Virus record (IMG/VR): IMGVR_UViG_3300043466_002831
Location: 1-57,363 of that record
Source: a virus
DNA length: 57,363 bases
Direction: 5' to 3' (one strand)
The position numbers were made by a program, and so were the translations under genes. The notes under the pieces are model-generated. The model ran no database searches. It was not told the origin of the DNA and saw only the letters and a list, made by a program, of their open reading frames with translations. Shown here piece by piece: positions 8,588 through 16,423 of this stretch; position 1 is the stretch's first letter; every line of letters starts with the position of its first letter.

Positions 8588-9385
8588 ATGAAAGAAAAAT
8601 CATCAATTCCAATTAACCAAGAAGAGATTGCGGGATATCTCAAGGACATTCGTAGAATCCGAGTTATGACACCTGATAGGGAGAGAGAACTGGCAAAACA
8701 GATGTTATCTCCTGATGTGACAGAACGAGAGAAGAAAGAGATTCAACAGGAGTTGTTGGAAGGTAACCTTCGTTTTGTCATCACGGTGAGTAAACAATAC
8801 CAGAATCAAGGATTGGATTTATCTGACTTGATTGCTGAAGGGAACTATGGTCTTATGAAGGCTATCGAAAACTTTGATTGGACCAAAGGATTAAGATTCA
8901 TCTCTTATGCTGTATGGTGGGTTCGTCAATCAATCTTGCAATCGTTGAACGAGAATGCAAGAACCATTCGTCTCCCTGTTAATGTGGTTCAAGAATTGCA
9001 TCGAGCGAAGAAGGAGTTGGACTCAGCGGGAGTTGAATTACCTGAGAAATTTGCAACCTTACCTTATACCATTAACTTGGACAATCCATTAAATGAAGAA
9101 GGTGACACCCTATTGGATATCTTGAATAATCCAAATGCGGAATTAGCTGATGCTAATCTATCAACTGAGGACACCTTGAAGAAGAAACTCCTCGAAATGT
9201 TGGACGTGTTGGACAATCGTGAACGAGTAATCATTGAAGATTATTTTGGATTGACAGGTAATACCAGGACATTGGAAGATATTGGTGGTGACTTTTCATT
9301 AACCAAAGAAAGGGTTCGACAAATCAAGGAGAAGGCTCTACGAAAGTTAAGAAACGAAACGTCAAGTTTGTTTGATTATATGTAA
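8588..9385 (+). CDS. Phage-encoded sigma-70 factor, primary type
   Basis: This 265-aa protein should redirect host RNA polymerase. It has a region 1.2-like start (EIAGYLKDIRRIRVMTPDRERELA), then region 2 with GNLRFVITVSKQYQNQGLDLSDLIAEG and FISYAVWWVRQSILQSL (core binding and -10 recognition). A reduced region 3 follows, then region 4 with TLEDIGGDFSLTKERVRQIKEKALRKLR, the helix-turn-helix for the upstream element. Region 1.1 is missing, as in Bacteroidetes RpoD. Its place beside the gp46/47 genes mirrors the neighbourhood of T4 gene 55, the late sigma, so I infer a late-gene role. It is followed by a terminator. Confidence 0.9.
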   Translation: MKEKSSIPINQEEIAGYLKDIRRIRVMTPDRERELAKQMLSPDVTEREKKEIQQELLEGNLRFVITVSKQYQNQGLDLSDLIAEGNYGLMKAIENFDWTKGLRFISYAVWWVRQSILQSLNENARTIRLPVNVVQELHRAKKELDSAGVELPEKFATLPYTINLDNPLNEEGDTLLDILNNPNAELADANLSTEDTLKKKLLEMLDVLDNRERVIIEDYFGLTGNTRTLEDIGGDFSLTKERVRQIKEKALRKLRNETSSLFDYM

Positions 9386-9393
9386 AACTAAAT

Positions 9394-9424
9394 AAAGGGT
9401 GTATTTATAAGATACACCTTTTAT
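9394..9424 (+). terminator. Rho-independent terminator after the sigma gene
   Basis: GGTGTAT (9398-9404), a 7-nt loop and ATACACC (9412-9418) form the stem, with A residues before it and TTTTATATT after it. The stem and loop contain a TATTTATA motif (9402-9409). Confidence 0.75.
9402..9409 (+). promoter_or_regulatory. Candidate late-promoter motif TATTTATA inside a terminator
   Basis: TATTTATA lies in the terminator hairpin 43 nt upstream of the ATG at 9453, the first gene of the probable lysis group. See the finding on this motif. Confidence 0.4.
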
Positions 9425-9452
9425 ATTAAACTTAAAACAAAAACAAAAAAAT

Positions 9453-9734
9453 ATGAAAAAATTTGTAGAGAAAAACTTTGTGATTATCGTATTGGTAATT
9501 GCATTACTGTCCTTTTTTAAGGGATGTGGTGATGGTAGAGAACTTGCTAAAATTAGAAAAGAAGTTGAGGCAATCAAAGATTCGACTTATACTAAACAAG
9601 AATTAAACGTTGAACTTCAAATCATGGGATTGGAATCAGAAAAAAGAATGATTCAGGCAACCGACAGAAAATTGTTGGATGTTCAAAGACAAACTCAAAT
9701 TGAAGAAGAAATCAAAAAATTAAAATCTAAATAA
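9453..9734 (+). CDS. Membrane-anchored coiled-coil protein, 93 aa
   Basis: A single N-terminal membrane helix (residues about 8-25, FVIIVLVIALLSFFKGCG) is followed by a charged coiled coil to the end (EEEIKKLKSK). A cysteine follows the hydrophobic stretch (KGCGDG), but the context is not a clean lipobox. The leader is A/C rich. It stands first in a run with a polytopic membrane protein and an amidase, so a lysis or envelope role is likely but unproved. Confidence 0.6.
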   Translation: MKKFVEKNFVIIVLVIALLSFFKGCGDGRELAKIRKEVEAIKDSTYTKQELNVELQIMGLESEKRMIQATDRKLLDVQRQTQIEEEIKKLKSK

Positions 9735-9735
9735 T

Positions 9736-10434
9736 ATGAATTGGGTTCAAAGAAATTTTAGAAAGATAATCTATGTTGCTTTCTTGGTTCCAATCTTGGC
9801 AGTTGCTGGTGTGTCAATTTCACACGTAACAACTTGGTTTGGAATATCAAATCCATTCACTTGGGCGATTTACCTTTCAATCGGTGTTGAGATTGCTGCG
9901 TTGTCTGCAGTTGCGGCTATTTCAGCAAAGATGGGTAAAAAGGTTTATCTACCGTTTGGTATTGTAACATTACTTCAATTCATTGGAAATATCTTCTTCG
10001 CATATCAATATATTGATATTAACGGACAGTTGTTTAAGGATTGGGTTGAAATGGTTGACCCTGTTGTTAGTTATCTTGGTGTTGAATCAGGAGACCCTAT
10101 TGGACACAAAAGATTCTTGGCGTTATTTGCGGGAGGTATGTTACCAATAATTTCTCTGTCCTTTTTGCACATGTTAGTTAAGTTTGAGGAAGAGGGAAAA
10201 ACCGAAGCTCCTCAACCTGATATCGATATCGAAGCATTGAGTACCGAAGCAGGAAAGAAAGAAGCTGAAGTTGAAAAAGAAAAGTATGCTCCGACTCAAG
10301 AAGATTTACAAAGACTTGAGGACGAATTAAGACGAGTTAACGAACAAAAATTTGGTAACTTAACTGAGGAAACTTCTGACCCAATAAATGAAGACCAAGT
10401 AAGAAGGTTAAGTTATAGTAGACGAGATGCTTAA
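9736..10434 (+). CDS. Polytopic membrane protein of the lysis group, 232 aa
   Basis: Four hydrophobic segments are visible (about residues 10-32, 43-66, 74-93 and 132-152). A cytoplasmic, acidic, coiled-coil-prone tail follows (about 155-232). It directly precedes and overlaps the amidase gene by 8 nt. That position suggests a holin-like or amidase-controlling role, but it is larger than common holins and has no family match I can name. Confidence 0.6.
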   Translation: MNWVQRNFRKIIYVAFLVPILAVAGVSISHVTTWFGISNPFTWAIYLSIGVEIAALSAVAAISAKMGKKVYLPFGIVTLLQFIGNIFFAYQYIDINGQLFKDWVEMVDPVVSYLGVESGDPIGHKRFLALFAGGMLPIISLSFLHMLVKFEEEGKTEAPQPDIDIEALSTEAGKKEAEVEKEKYAPTQEDLQRLEDELRRVNEQKFGNLTEETSDPINEDQVRRLSYSRRDA

Positions 10435-11035
10435 TATTGAAAAATACGGAAATTTCAAAACAACGGGTAAACAAAAAAAGAAAAGACAAATAATTTTATG
10501 TCATACATCAAGGGAGGTTGAGGAATACTTGACCTCCCTTAAAGTTAGATACAATTCCAAGTATGACAAAATTCCCAACTATATAATCACCAAAGATGGG
10601 AGAATCCTTCAACTACTTCCTGATGAAGGACATTCAAATTTTTTTATGGAATCCAACATAAACCGCAATTCAATAATTGTGTGTTTGGAAAATTTGGGTT
10701 GGTTAGAAAAGAAACCTTTAACTAACTATCATATTAACTGGAAAGGAAGTATTTATAATCAAGAAGTTTACGAAAAAAAATGGAGGGATTTCTTTTTTTG
10801 GGAACCATATTCTGATGAACAAGTTAAATCTACCGCAGAATTGTGTATCCACTTAATAGAAATACTTAACATTAAAAAAAGATGTGTAGGTCACAACACA
10901 AGATTTGAAGGTGTTGAACATTTTGAAGGAATTGTCTCAAAGAGTAATTTCGACGGAAAGTACACTGACTTAAACCCATCTTTTAATTTCGAAAACTTTA
11001 CTAAATTAATAGACAATGGCGAATACACACAATGA
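10427..11035 (+). CDS. N-acetylmuramoyl-L-alanine amidase (amidase_2/PGRP fold), probable endolysin
   Basis: This 202-aa zinc amidase should cut the bond between N-acetylmuramic acid and the stem peptide of peptidoglycan. Seen in order: IILCHTSRE with His26 as first zinc ligand, IPNYIITKDGRILQLLP (the strand pattern of the fold) near residues 44-60, and CVGHNTRF with the second zinc His near 150. SKSNFDGKYTDLNPSF near 168-183 may supply the third ligand as Asp. There is no signal peptide, so it needs a holin-type partner to reach the wall. It overlaps genes on both sides. A second peptidoglycan hydrolase is at 55881. Confidence 0.75.
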   Translation: MLNIEKYGNFKTTGKQKKKRQIILCHTSREVEEYLTSLKVRYNSKYDKIPNYIITKDGRILQLLPDEGHSNFFMESNINRNSIIVCLENLGWLEKKPLTNYHINWKGSIYNQEVYEKKWRDFFFWEPYSDEQVKSTAELCIHLIEILNIKKRCVGHNTRFEGVEHFEGIVSKSNFDGKYTDLNPSFNFENFTKLIDNGEYTQ

Positions 11036-11603
11036 CCGATACGACGAGATTAAGTCGTTATTAAAGAAATCAAGAATGTTGCTTGAGCAAGATACTCAAG
11101 ACAATGTTGCTGCGAGTATTGAACAGAGAATTGACCAAGACCAAGATTATGAAACTGCGGTTAGTAATAGACAACCTGGTGATGATATTGAAGATGGTGA
11201 ACAATCTCCAAAAGATAAAACACAGAAGTATAGAATATCAGGTGGAATCTTAGCATTACATGGTAAGGAAAAGAATGATTTGGATATCACTAGTGATGAG
11301 AAAATTGCTTTCCAAGAAAGTATGGATGAGTTCGTCTCCGAGGTTTCCGATTTGGTTGATTTTGACACATTAAATGTTTACCAAAACAATGTTGATTGGT
11401 CTGGTAAAATCATCGACCAAGATATTGAATTTACATTCACTATTGGTGAAGATAGTGGAATCTACATTAATGGTGAAATGGTTAAAGTTGACGAAGATTT
11501 TTTAGAAATGATTAATAAATTACAACAGTTCTATCAGAAGTTCAAATCCAAATGGGGTAAAGTACTTGCAAGTAGAAAGAAAACAAAAGAATCACCAGAA
11601 TAA
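11016..11603 (+). CDS. Acidic hypothetical protein with (L)LEQ N-terminal motif, 195 aa
   Basis: I do not recognise a family. The N-terminus (DRYDEIKSLLKKSRMLLEQD) is an amphipathic helix ending in LLEQ. That pattern recurs in several proteins of this window and resembles T4 capsid-targeting peptides. The rest is acidic, with a beta-rich middle (VDWSGKIIDQDIEFTFTIG) and a basic tail. It overlaps the amidase gene by 20 nt. It may be a virion or internal protein; this is inference from the motif. Confidence 0.6.
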   Translation: MANTHNDRYDEIKSLLKKSRMLLEQDTQDNVAASIEQRIDQDQDYETAVSNRQPGDDIEDGEQSPKDKTQKYRISGGILALHGKEKNDLDITSDEKIAFQESMDEFVSEVSDLVDFDTLNVYQNNVDWSGKIIDQDIEFTFTIGEDSGIYINGEMVKVDEDFLEMINKLQQFYQKFKSKWGKVLASRKKTKESPE

Positions 11604-11604
11604 T

Positions 11605-11964
11605 ATGGAAACGGTTAAAATTTTTATAATGAAAAATTACAAAACAATTCTTGCAGGTTTGCTCGCGTTGTTTTTATTATATTGGTTCATTTTTATTCTT
11701 ACACCAAAGAATACCATGTTAAAAGAGGACCGAAAAAGAATTGAAAAACTTGACAAGGTTATTACAGAACTTAATAAAGAACAAGATAAGTTAGAGAATC
11801 AAATAACTGAAGTTAACAAAGAGATTGACCAAATCGAAACAAAAGTAACCAAAATAAAAAAGGATAAAACTAAAGTATCAAAAGAATATCATGAAGAAAT
11901 TAAGCGTGTTGATAACTATACTGAGCCTGAGCTCGATAGCTTTTTCACAAACAGGTACCAATAA
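11605..11964 (+). CDS. Spanin-like inner-membrane coiled-coil protein, 119 aa
   Basis: The start at 11605 is preferred because it follows the previous stop directly. One membrane helix (residues about 13-33) is followed by a periplasm-sized coiled coil (about 38-110, NKEQDKLENQITEVNKEID...). That is the architecture of an inner-membrane spanin, which links inner and outer membranes in the last step of lysis. The next gene begins inside it in another frame, as outer spanins often do. The lysis role is inferred from architecture and from the amidase upstream. Confidence 0.6.
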   Translation: METVKIFIMKNYKTILAGLLALFLLYWFIFILTPKNTMLKEDRKRIEKLDKVITELNKEQDKLENQITEVNKEIDQIETKVTKIKKDKTKVSKEYHEEIKRVDNYTEPELDSFFTNRYQ

Positions 11965-12304
11965 TGAACCCGTTAAATGTTTCCCAATACCAGTGGTGAA
12001 ACAGATAACAAAAGATTTGTTGAGTGGAGATTCTGCCAAAGCTCAATTAAAATTAACTGAGCAACAACTTGCGGAAACTGAAAAGATTGTCGAGAAGAAA
12101 GACAGTGTAATTTCAATTATGAAAGTTAAAGAGGAAAACTATAATTCAATTATTACCGCTCAAACTGAAAAATATTCTATTTTAGAGTCTCACACCAAAC
12201 AAGTTGAATCCGACTTTAAAAAATTGAAAGTTAAACATAAATTCACTTCAATATTGTCATACGGTGTTATGGCGACTTTGACGTTCTTTTTAATTACAAA
12301 ATAA
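11891..12304 (+). CDS. Exported coiled-coil protein nested in the spanin-like gene, 137 aa
   Basis: It starts 74 nt before the end of the preceding gene in a different frame. The N-terminus is a signal peptide (MKKLSVLITILSLSSIAFS) with predicted cleavage before Gln20. The middle is a coiled coil (about residues 45-115) and the C-terminus is hydrophobic (ILSYGVMATLTFFLITK), a possible membrane anchor. It lacks a lipobox, so it is not a standard outer-membrane spanin. A spanin partner with a C-terminal anchor is one reading. Confidence 0.6.
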   Translation: MKKLSVLITILSLSSIAFSQTGTNNEPVKCFPIPVVKQITKDLLSGDSAKAQLKLTEQQLAETEKIVEKKDSVISIMKVKEENYNSIITAQTEKYSILESHTKQVESDFKKLKVKHKFTSILSYGVMATLTFFLITK

Positions 12305-12549
12305 TGGCACTTACAGCTACAGATAAAAGAGAAATTGAGACTATGGTTCGTAAAGAGATTAGGTCTTTTATGGACAATAATACTCTTAAACAATTTGAGG
12401 ACAAATTGATGGATAGGATTTCAAAAGAGATTAAAAGGGGTAAACTTACTGGTGATGTGAAAGAACTCACTTTAAGAATGTTCCGTGAGTTTTATCAGTT
12501 CATGTGGATGAACCGTAGCTATTGGGAGCCAAGATTAAGAAACGCATAA
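12304..12549 (+). CDS. Small basic helical protein, 81 aa
   Basis: An 81-residue helical protein (ATDKREIETMVRKEIRSFMD..., ending FMWMNRSYWEPRLRNA) whose start overlaps the previous stop (ATAATGG). There is no membrane helix or metal motif. The compact operon position suggests a virion assembly or structural helper; no family is recognised. Confidence 0.6.
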   Translation: MALTATDKREIETMVRKEIRSFMDNNTLKQFEDKLMDRISKEIKRGKLTGDVKELTLRMFREFYQFMWMNRSYWEPRLRNA

Positions 12550-12550
12550 T

Positions 12551-13567
12551 ATGGGAAGTTCTGTTAACGTATTTAAAAACGCTATTGATAAGGCTTTTAC
12601 GGGCCAACCTAATGTAAAAATTAACGCTGCAACTATGGGAGATGCTTTAAAATATAAATCAGGTTTTACTGAAGAAAAAAATGAAGACGTGTCAAAAGAC
12701 AACCAAAAAGAAATGGTTGATGGTATTGTTGACATCGTCAAACAAGTCAAAGACATTAATAATAGAAAATTGATTGTTAAAGATATGATTAAGAAATTCA
12801 AAAAAGAAAACATTAAGACAGACCTCAATAAATTCATGAAAGATTGTGGAATCAAAGAATCGACAAAAAAAGAAACTAATGAAGTTATGGATGACGAATA
12901 TGAATATGAAACTTTCTTGGAAAAAACCAAAAGATTAAAAAAATCCGCAAAAGACCAATTCAATAAAGACCTTTTAGGTGACAAGGATTATATTGATTTT
13001 AAAAAGAATGCCGAGTTCAAAGATGAATCAGGTGTAACTCGTAGTCATGGTACTCCACATGCTATTAGTAGAGACCCATTCATTAAAAAGAAAAAATATA
13101 GTAGAGTAGGTAAAGAAGAAGCAACCGAAGCGACAGGTTCGGGTTCTTCAGGTGCATATTCAGGACCTGTATTTGGTGGTGACGATGCGTTTTGGGAGAG
13201 AAGTAGGTCTGAAACACCTAAGTTAAAAGAAAGTGATGTTGAAAAAGTTGAGGCTAAAGAAGCTACTACATCAGGTTCTGTTGGTGGTTATGAATCCCCT
13301 TCAATGTGGGCAAAATCTACTAAGAAGAAAGATTGGGGACCAAGTAGAAAAACTCAAATTCCTGGTGGTGGGTTTGTTAAAGTAAAAAAGAAATGTACGA
13401 AATTCCCATATTGTAATCAGGGTGATATCAATAACCTTAAGATTAGTAAAAACGAATCGGTTAAAGAAGCAATTGAAATGGTTGCTAAGAAAATGGGTAT
13501 AAGTCCTAAGGTTGTAATGACAATTTTGGAACATGAATACGAAAACGTAAATAAAAGAGTAAAATAA
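12551..13567 (+). CDS. Lysine-rich hypothetical protein, possible virion protein, 338 aa
   Basis: Lysine- and glutamate-rich, with low-complexity linkers (SGSGSSGAYSGPVFGG). A CTKFPYCNQGD segment near residue 280 may be a small metal or disulfide knuckle. A helical C-terminus follows (VKEAIEMVAKKMGISPKVVMTILEHEYE) that resembles a small helix-turn-helix. It is followed by a late-type motif and a second large charged protein. I infer a structural or internal virion protein. Confidence 0.55.
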   Translation: MGSSVNVFKNAIDKAFTGQPNVKINAATMGDALKYKSGFTEEKNEDVSKDNQKEMVDGIVDIVKQVKDINNRKLIVKDMIKKFKKENIKTDLNKFMKDCGIKESTKKETNEVMDDEYEYETFLEKTKRLKKSAKDQFNKDLLGDKDYIDFKKNAEFKDESGVTRSHGTPHAISRDPFIKKKKYSRVGKEEATEATGSGSSGAYSGPVFGGDDAFWERSRSETPKLKESDVEKVEAKEATTSGSVGGYESPSMWAKSTKKKDWGPSRKTQIPGGGFVKVKKKCTKFPYCNQGDINNLKISKNESVKEAIEMVAKKMGISPKVVMTILEHEYENVNKRVK

Positions 13568-13568
13568 G

Positions 13569-13577
13569 ATATTTATA
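13569..13577 (+). promoter_or_regulatory. Candidate late-promoter motif ATATTTATA
   Basis: Gene-facing ATATTTATA in the short gap before the ATG at 13591, with a 13-nt A-rich leader (ttaaaaacgtaaa). Confidence 0.5.
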
Positions 13578-13590
13578 TTAAAAACGTAAA

Positions 13591-15474
13591 ATGAAAAACT
13601 TTCAAGAAAGCATCGATAATTTAGTATCCAAAATCCTTAATGAGGAAATTGATGCTAAAGTTAAACAAATAATGGAGAACAAAGGTGAGTGGGAAGAGGA
13701 ACTTCATGGTGGTCAATCTAAGATTGATGTTGCAAGTCCTAAAGGTAAAATCACCGCTGCCGATTTTAAAAAATTAAGAGACGCTAAGTCTCACAAGAAA
13801 GAAGTTGAGGAGTATTTTTTAGATGATGACGATTCTGAAGAAGAGGAGGCTGAAGAACTTTCACAAAATGAACCAACTTATGTTGGTAGAGGATTGAGAG
13901 ATAATAAAATTATGTCTAAGTTAAAAAACGCTTTACACTCATATAATGATGAGGACGAGGAAGAATTGGATATTGAAACTGATTGGGCTCAATTAGAGGA
14001 AGATATGGATTTTGAAGACGAAGAGGACATGGAAACTGAATACGATAGTGATGATAGTGATTGGGAAGAAATTGATTTAGACGATGAAACTGATTGGTCT
14101 CAATTAGAAGAAAATGATATGTTTGGTTCATTTGATGATGAACACGGTTGGTTTGACAAAACTGATAGAAAACATTCAGGTGAGTTTGATTTTGATTACG
14201 ATGAGGAAGAATTTGAAGATTTCCCATCATTAATGTCGAAACATGGTAAAAACCAAAGTTGGTTTGGACCAAATGACGGTGAAACTTTTTTTAATAAATA
14301 CAAAGAAAAGTTTGGTGGTAAACCATTCAGAGTTAGAACTGCTAAGAAATTAGAAGAAGATGAAGCTACTGAAGGTAATGCTTTTAGTGGCGCCTTGGCT
14401 CAAGCTAGAAAATCAGGTAAAGATAGTTTTGAGGTTGACGGTAAAGAGTATAAAGTTAATGAATCTGAAGATAAGTGGATTCAAAAAACAGATATGAAAA
14501 AAGGAGCACTACACAAAAAATTAGGTATTCCTGAAGGAGAAAAAATCCCTAAATCAAAATTAAATTCAATTAAAAAAGACTTGATGGCTAAAGCTAAAGG
14601 TGATAAAAAATTGTCTGCAGCTGACTCTAAATTGTTAAAACAAGTTAATATGGCATTAACCTTAGGTGGTTTAAAAGAAAGTAAAAACTCTTTAAAGTTA
14701 ACTGAGAATGAGTTAATTGATATGATTGAGATGATTGTTTTACAAGAGCAAGAAAAAGTTAAAGATTCTGCAGAAAAAAACACATTTACGGTTAATAAAC
14801 CTCAAGGTTTAAAGAAAACTGAAAAAGCTCAAGGTGAAAGTAAAAAAGAGAATGATGACTACACTCAAGAGGTAGTTAAGAAAATGAAAGATTACATGAA
14901 AGATATGTTTTCAGGAGGAAATGGTTATGAAGAAAATCCTGATGATTTCCCTCAAAGTAATTATGACATGGAAAAAGAACATAATGAAATGAAATATCAT
15001 CCATCAGATGCGGTTGAAGAATATATTGAAGCGTTTGCATATCCTGGTATGACAAATCTTGTTTATGATGAGATTAAACCTGAAGATAAAAACATTGAAA
15101 AACAAATCAAAGGTGATTCACAGAATGGTAATGCAGTAACAGGTAAAGATGGTAAAGCACTTGGTAATGTTTCAAAAAGAAGTGAAAAAGTTGGTGAGAG
15201 ATTTAAGAAAAACTTTGATGAGAATTTATATGGCGCGGAACAACAAAAGGCTTCATATAAAAGACAATCACAACCAGTAGATGTTGCGGGTAATGGTAAA
15301 TCAAGTGGGACTTTAAAATCTAAACAACAAGGTGCTGACAAATCAAGTTCGATTAATAAGGCAACTAAAATACTTAACACATTAGAGTCAACTGAAGATA
15401 AAGCAACAAAGGTTATCAAAGAAGACCTTCAAAAAATGATGGGTTTAATTTCTTACAATAGAAAAACTCAATAA
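13591..15474 (+). CDS. Large acidic modular protein, probable virion protein, 627 aa
   Basis: The N-terminus (MKNFQESIDNLVSKILNEE) fits the capsid-targeting-like pattern. Residues about 70-215 are extremely acidic (DDDDSEEEEAEE...). Around 295-355 is a WIQKTDMKKGALHKKLGIPEGEKIP module. I know that module from other large marine phages, where it recurs in structural or internal proteins. A second LTENELIDMIEMIVLQEQ helix lies near 370. The C-terminal third is polar with coiled-coil character. It has its own late-type motif and ends just before a strong terminator. The exact role is unknown. Confidence 0.6.
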   Translation: MKNFQESIDNLVSKILNEEIDAKVKQIMENKGEWEEELHGGQSKIDVASPKGKITAADFKKLRDAKSHKKEVEEYFLDDDDSEEEEAEELSQNEPTYVGRGLRDNKIMSKLKNALHSYNDEDEEELDIETDWAQLEEDMDFEDEEDMETEYDSDDSDWEEIDLDDETDWSQLEENDMFGSFDDEHGWFDKTDRKHSGEFDFDYDEEEFEDFPSLMSKHGKNQSWFGPNDGETFFNKYKEKFGGKPFRVRTAKKLEEDEATEGNAFSGALAQARKSGKDSFEVDGKEYKVNESEDKWIQKTDMKKGALHKKLGIPEGEKIPKSKLNSIKKDLMAKAKGDKKLSAADSKLLKQVNMALTLGGLKESKNSLKLTENELIDMIEMIVLQEQEKVKDSAEKNTFTVNKPQGLKKTEKAQGESKKENDDYTQEVVKKMKDYMKDMFSGGNGYEENPDDFPQSNYDMEKEHNEMKYHPSDAVEEYIEAFAYPGMTNLVYDEIKPEDKNIEKQIKGDSQNGNAVTGKDGKALGNVSKRSEKVGERFKKNFDENLYGAEQQKASYKRQSQPVDVAGNGKSSGTLKSKQQGADKSSSINKATKILNTLESTEDKATKVIKEDLQKMMGLISYNRKTQ

Positions 15475-15503
15475 AAATTCACATTTATTAAACTTTTATT
15501 ATA

Positions 15504-15539
15504 TTCTCCATAGACTCATACTCTATGGAGAATTTTTTT
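15504..15539 (+). terminator. Strong terminator overlapping the next start codon
   Basis: TTCTCCATAGA (15504-15514), a 7-nt loop and TCTATGGAGAA (15522-15532) form a perfect 11-bp stem, followed by seven T residues. The ATG at 15525 lies in the 3' arm. Confidence 0.85.
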
Positions 15540-15545
15540 AATTGG

Positions 15546-15983
15546 ATGGCAAAGCCCTTACCTAAAGACGAAATCATAATTTGGTTTAATGTTCATAACA
15601 TGACTTATGAAAAAATTGAACTATATGGTGATGTCTTCAAATCATTAAATCAAATTATAGTTGATACATATCTTGGGGATGATATATCCGTAACTAAGAT
15701 AGTTTTATCAGATGAAGATAAAACATCTCATTTTGAATGGTGTTGGAAAAAAATGATAGATGATTTTAGACGTGAAAACATATTGATAAAATATGACGGG
15801 GAACACAAAGAATATTTTAAATCATTCTACATGGACACTTTCTACAATCAAAAAGAAGATAGTGTTAGACAATCAATCCCAAAATTCCTTAGAGAAATTT
15901 TTGATGTTGGTAACATGTATTCAAAATCTGATTTAGATTTACTAACTGAGTTATATAAATTAATTGAAAAAAATTCAGAATAA
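15546..15983 (+). CDS. Hypothetical protein, 145 aa (or 152 aa from 15525)
   Basis: No family is recognised. The frame opens with ATG at 15525, but that codon is inside the 3' arm of a terminator hairpin. The in-frame ATG at 15546 (MAKPLPKDEIIIWFN) is just after the T run, so I prefer it. The product is a soluble alpha/beta protein with an acidic, helical C-terminus (SDLDLLTELYKLIEKNSE). Transcripts reaching it must read through the hairpin or start inside it. Confidence 0.6.
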   Translation: MAKPLPKDEIIIWFNVHNMTYEKIELYGDVFKSLNQIIVDTYLGDDISVTKIVLSDEDKTSHFEWCWKKMIDDFRRENILIKYDGEHKEYFKSFYMDTFYNQKEDSVRQSIPKFLREIFDVGNMYSKSDLDLLTELYKLIEKNSE

Positions 15984-16059
15984 ATGTTGATTCTATTTAC
16001 ACCAGAGGGGAAAAACTTATAATTTGGATTATAAATAAACTATTAGAAACAAAAACAAA

Positions 16060-16242
16060 ATGGAAACATTAGAACAAATCAAGGTATTGACTGAGCTACT
16101 TTCAGTAGATACTACAAAATTTTTCGGAGGAAACAAAAGTGCAGGAACTAGAGCAAGAAAATCAGCACAAGAGTTGAAAGCATTACTTCAACAATTAAGA
16201 GGAGAAATTTTAGAGCACAATAAGTCAGACAAGAATGCATAA
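16060..16242 (+). CDS. Hc1-type histone H1-like DNA-binding protein, 60 aa
   Basis: The core GGNKSAGTRARKSAQELKALLQQLRGEI matches the small Hc1/histone-H1-like family that is common in Bacteroidetes, where the GNKAAGTRARK segment is the hallmark. These proteins bind and compact DNA. In a phage it may package or protect DNA, or modulate the host nucleoid. The leader is A/C rich (aaacaaaaacaaaATG). The following membrane-protein gene overlaps its end by 8 nt. Confidence 0.8.
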   Translation: METLEQIKVLTELLSVDTTKFFGGNKSAGTRARKSAQELKALLQQLRGEILEHNKSDKNA

Positions 16243-16423
16243 TATTGACACAATATATCTTTTTATATTTGTTTTTACAATATTAGTGACATTGTTGAAT
16301 GTCTTAAAATTTTTAAGAGCCCTGTTACAAAAAGAACCAAAACCCTTGGTTCTTAGTAACAGGGAACTTATCCTCTTAGGAGTATCAATTAGTTATTTAG
16401 TAACATATCTATCACAAACATGA
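16235..16423 (+). CDS. Small two-helix membrane protein, 62 aa
   Basis: Two hydrophobic segments (about residues 6-27 and 44-61) flank a basic loop (RALLQKEPKP). The coding sequence contains a long hairpin at 16320-16364. Overlapping starts and stops link it to the genes on both sides. The function is unknown; a holin-like two-helix protein is possible. Confidence 0.55.
   Translation: MHNIDTIYLFIFVFTILVTLLNVLKFLRALLQKEPKPLVLSNRELILLGVSISYLVTYLSQT
16320..16364 (+). repeat. Long stem-loop inside a coding region
   Basis: CCCTGTTAC (16320-16328) pairs with GTAACAGGG (16356-16364). Inside it, AGAACCAA (16333-16340) pairs with TTGGTTCT (16346-16353). This gives 17 bp of stem with one small internal loop and a 5-nt loop. 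No T run follows, so it is not a simple terminator. Confidence 0.7.
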
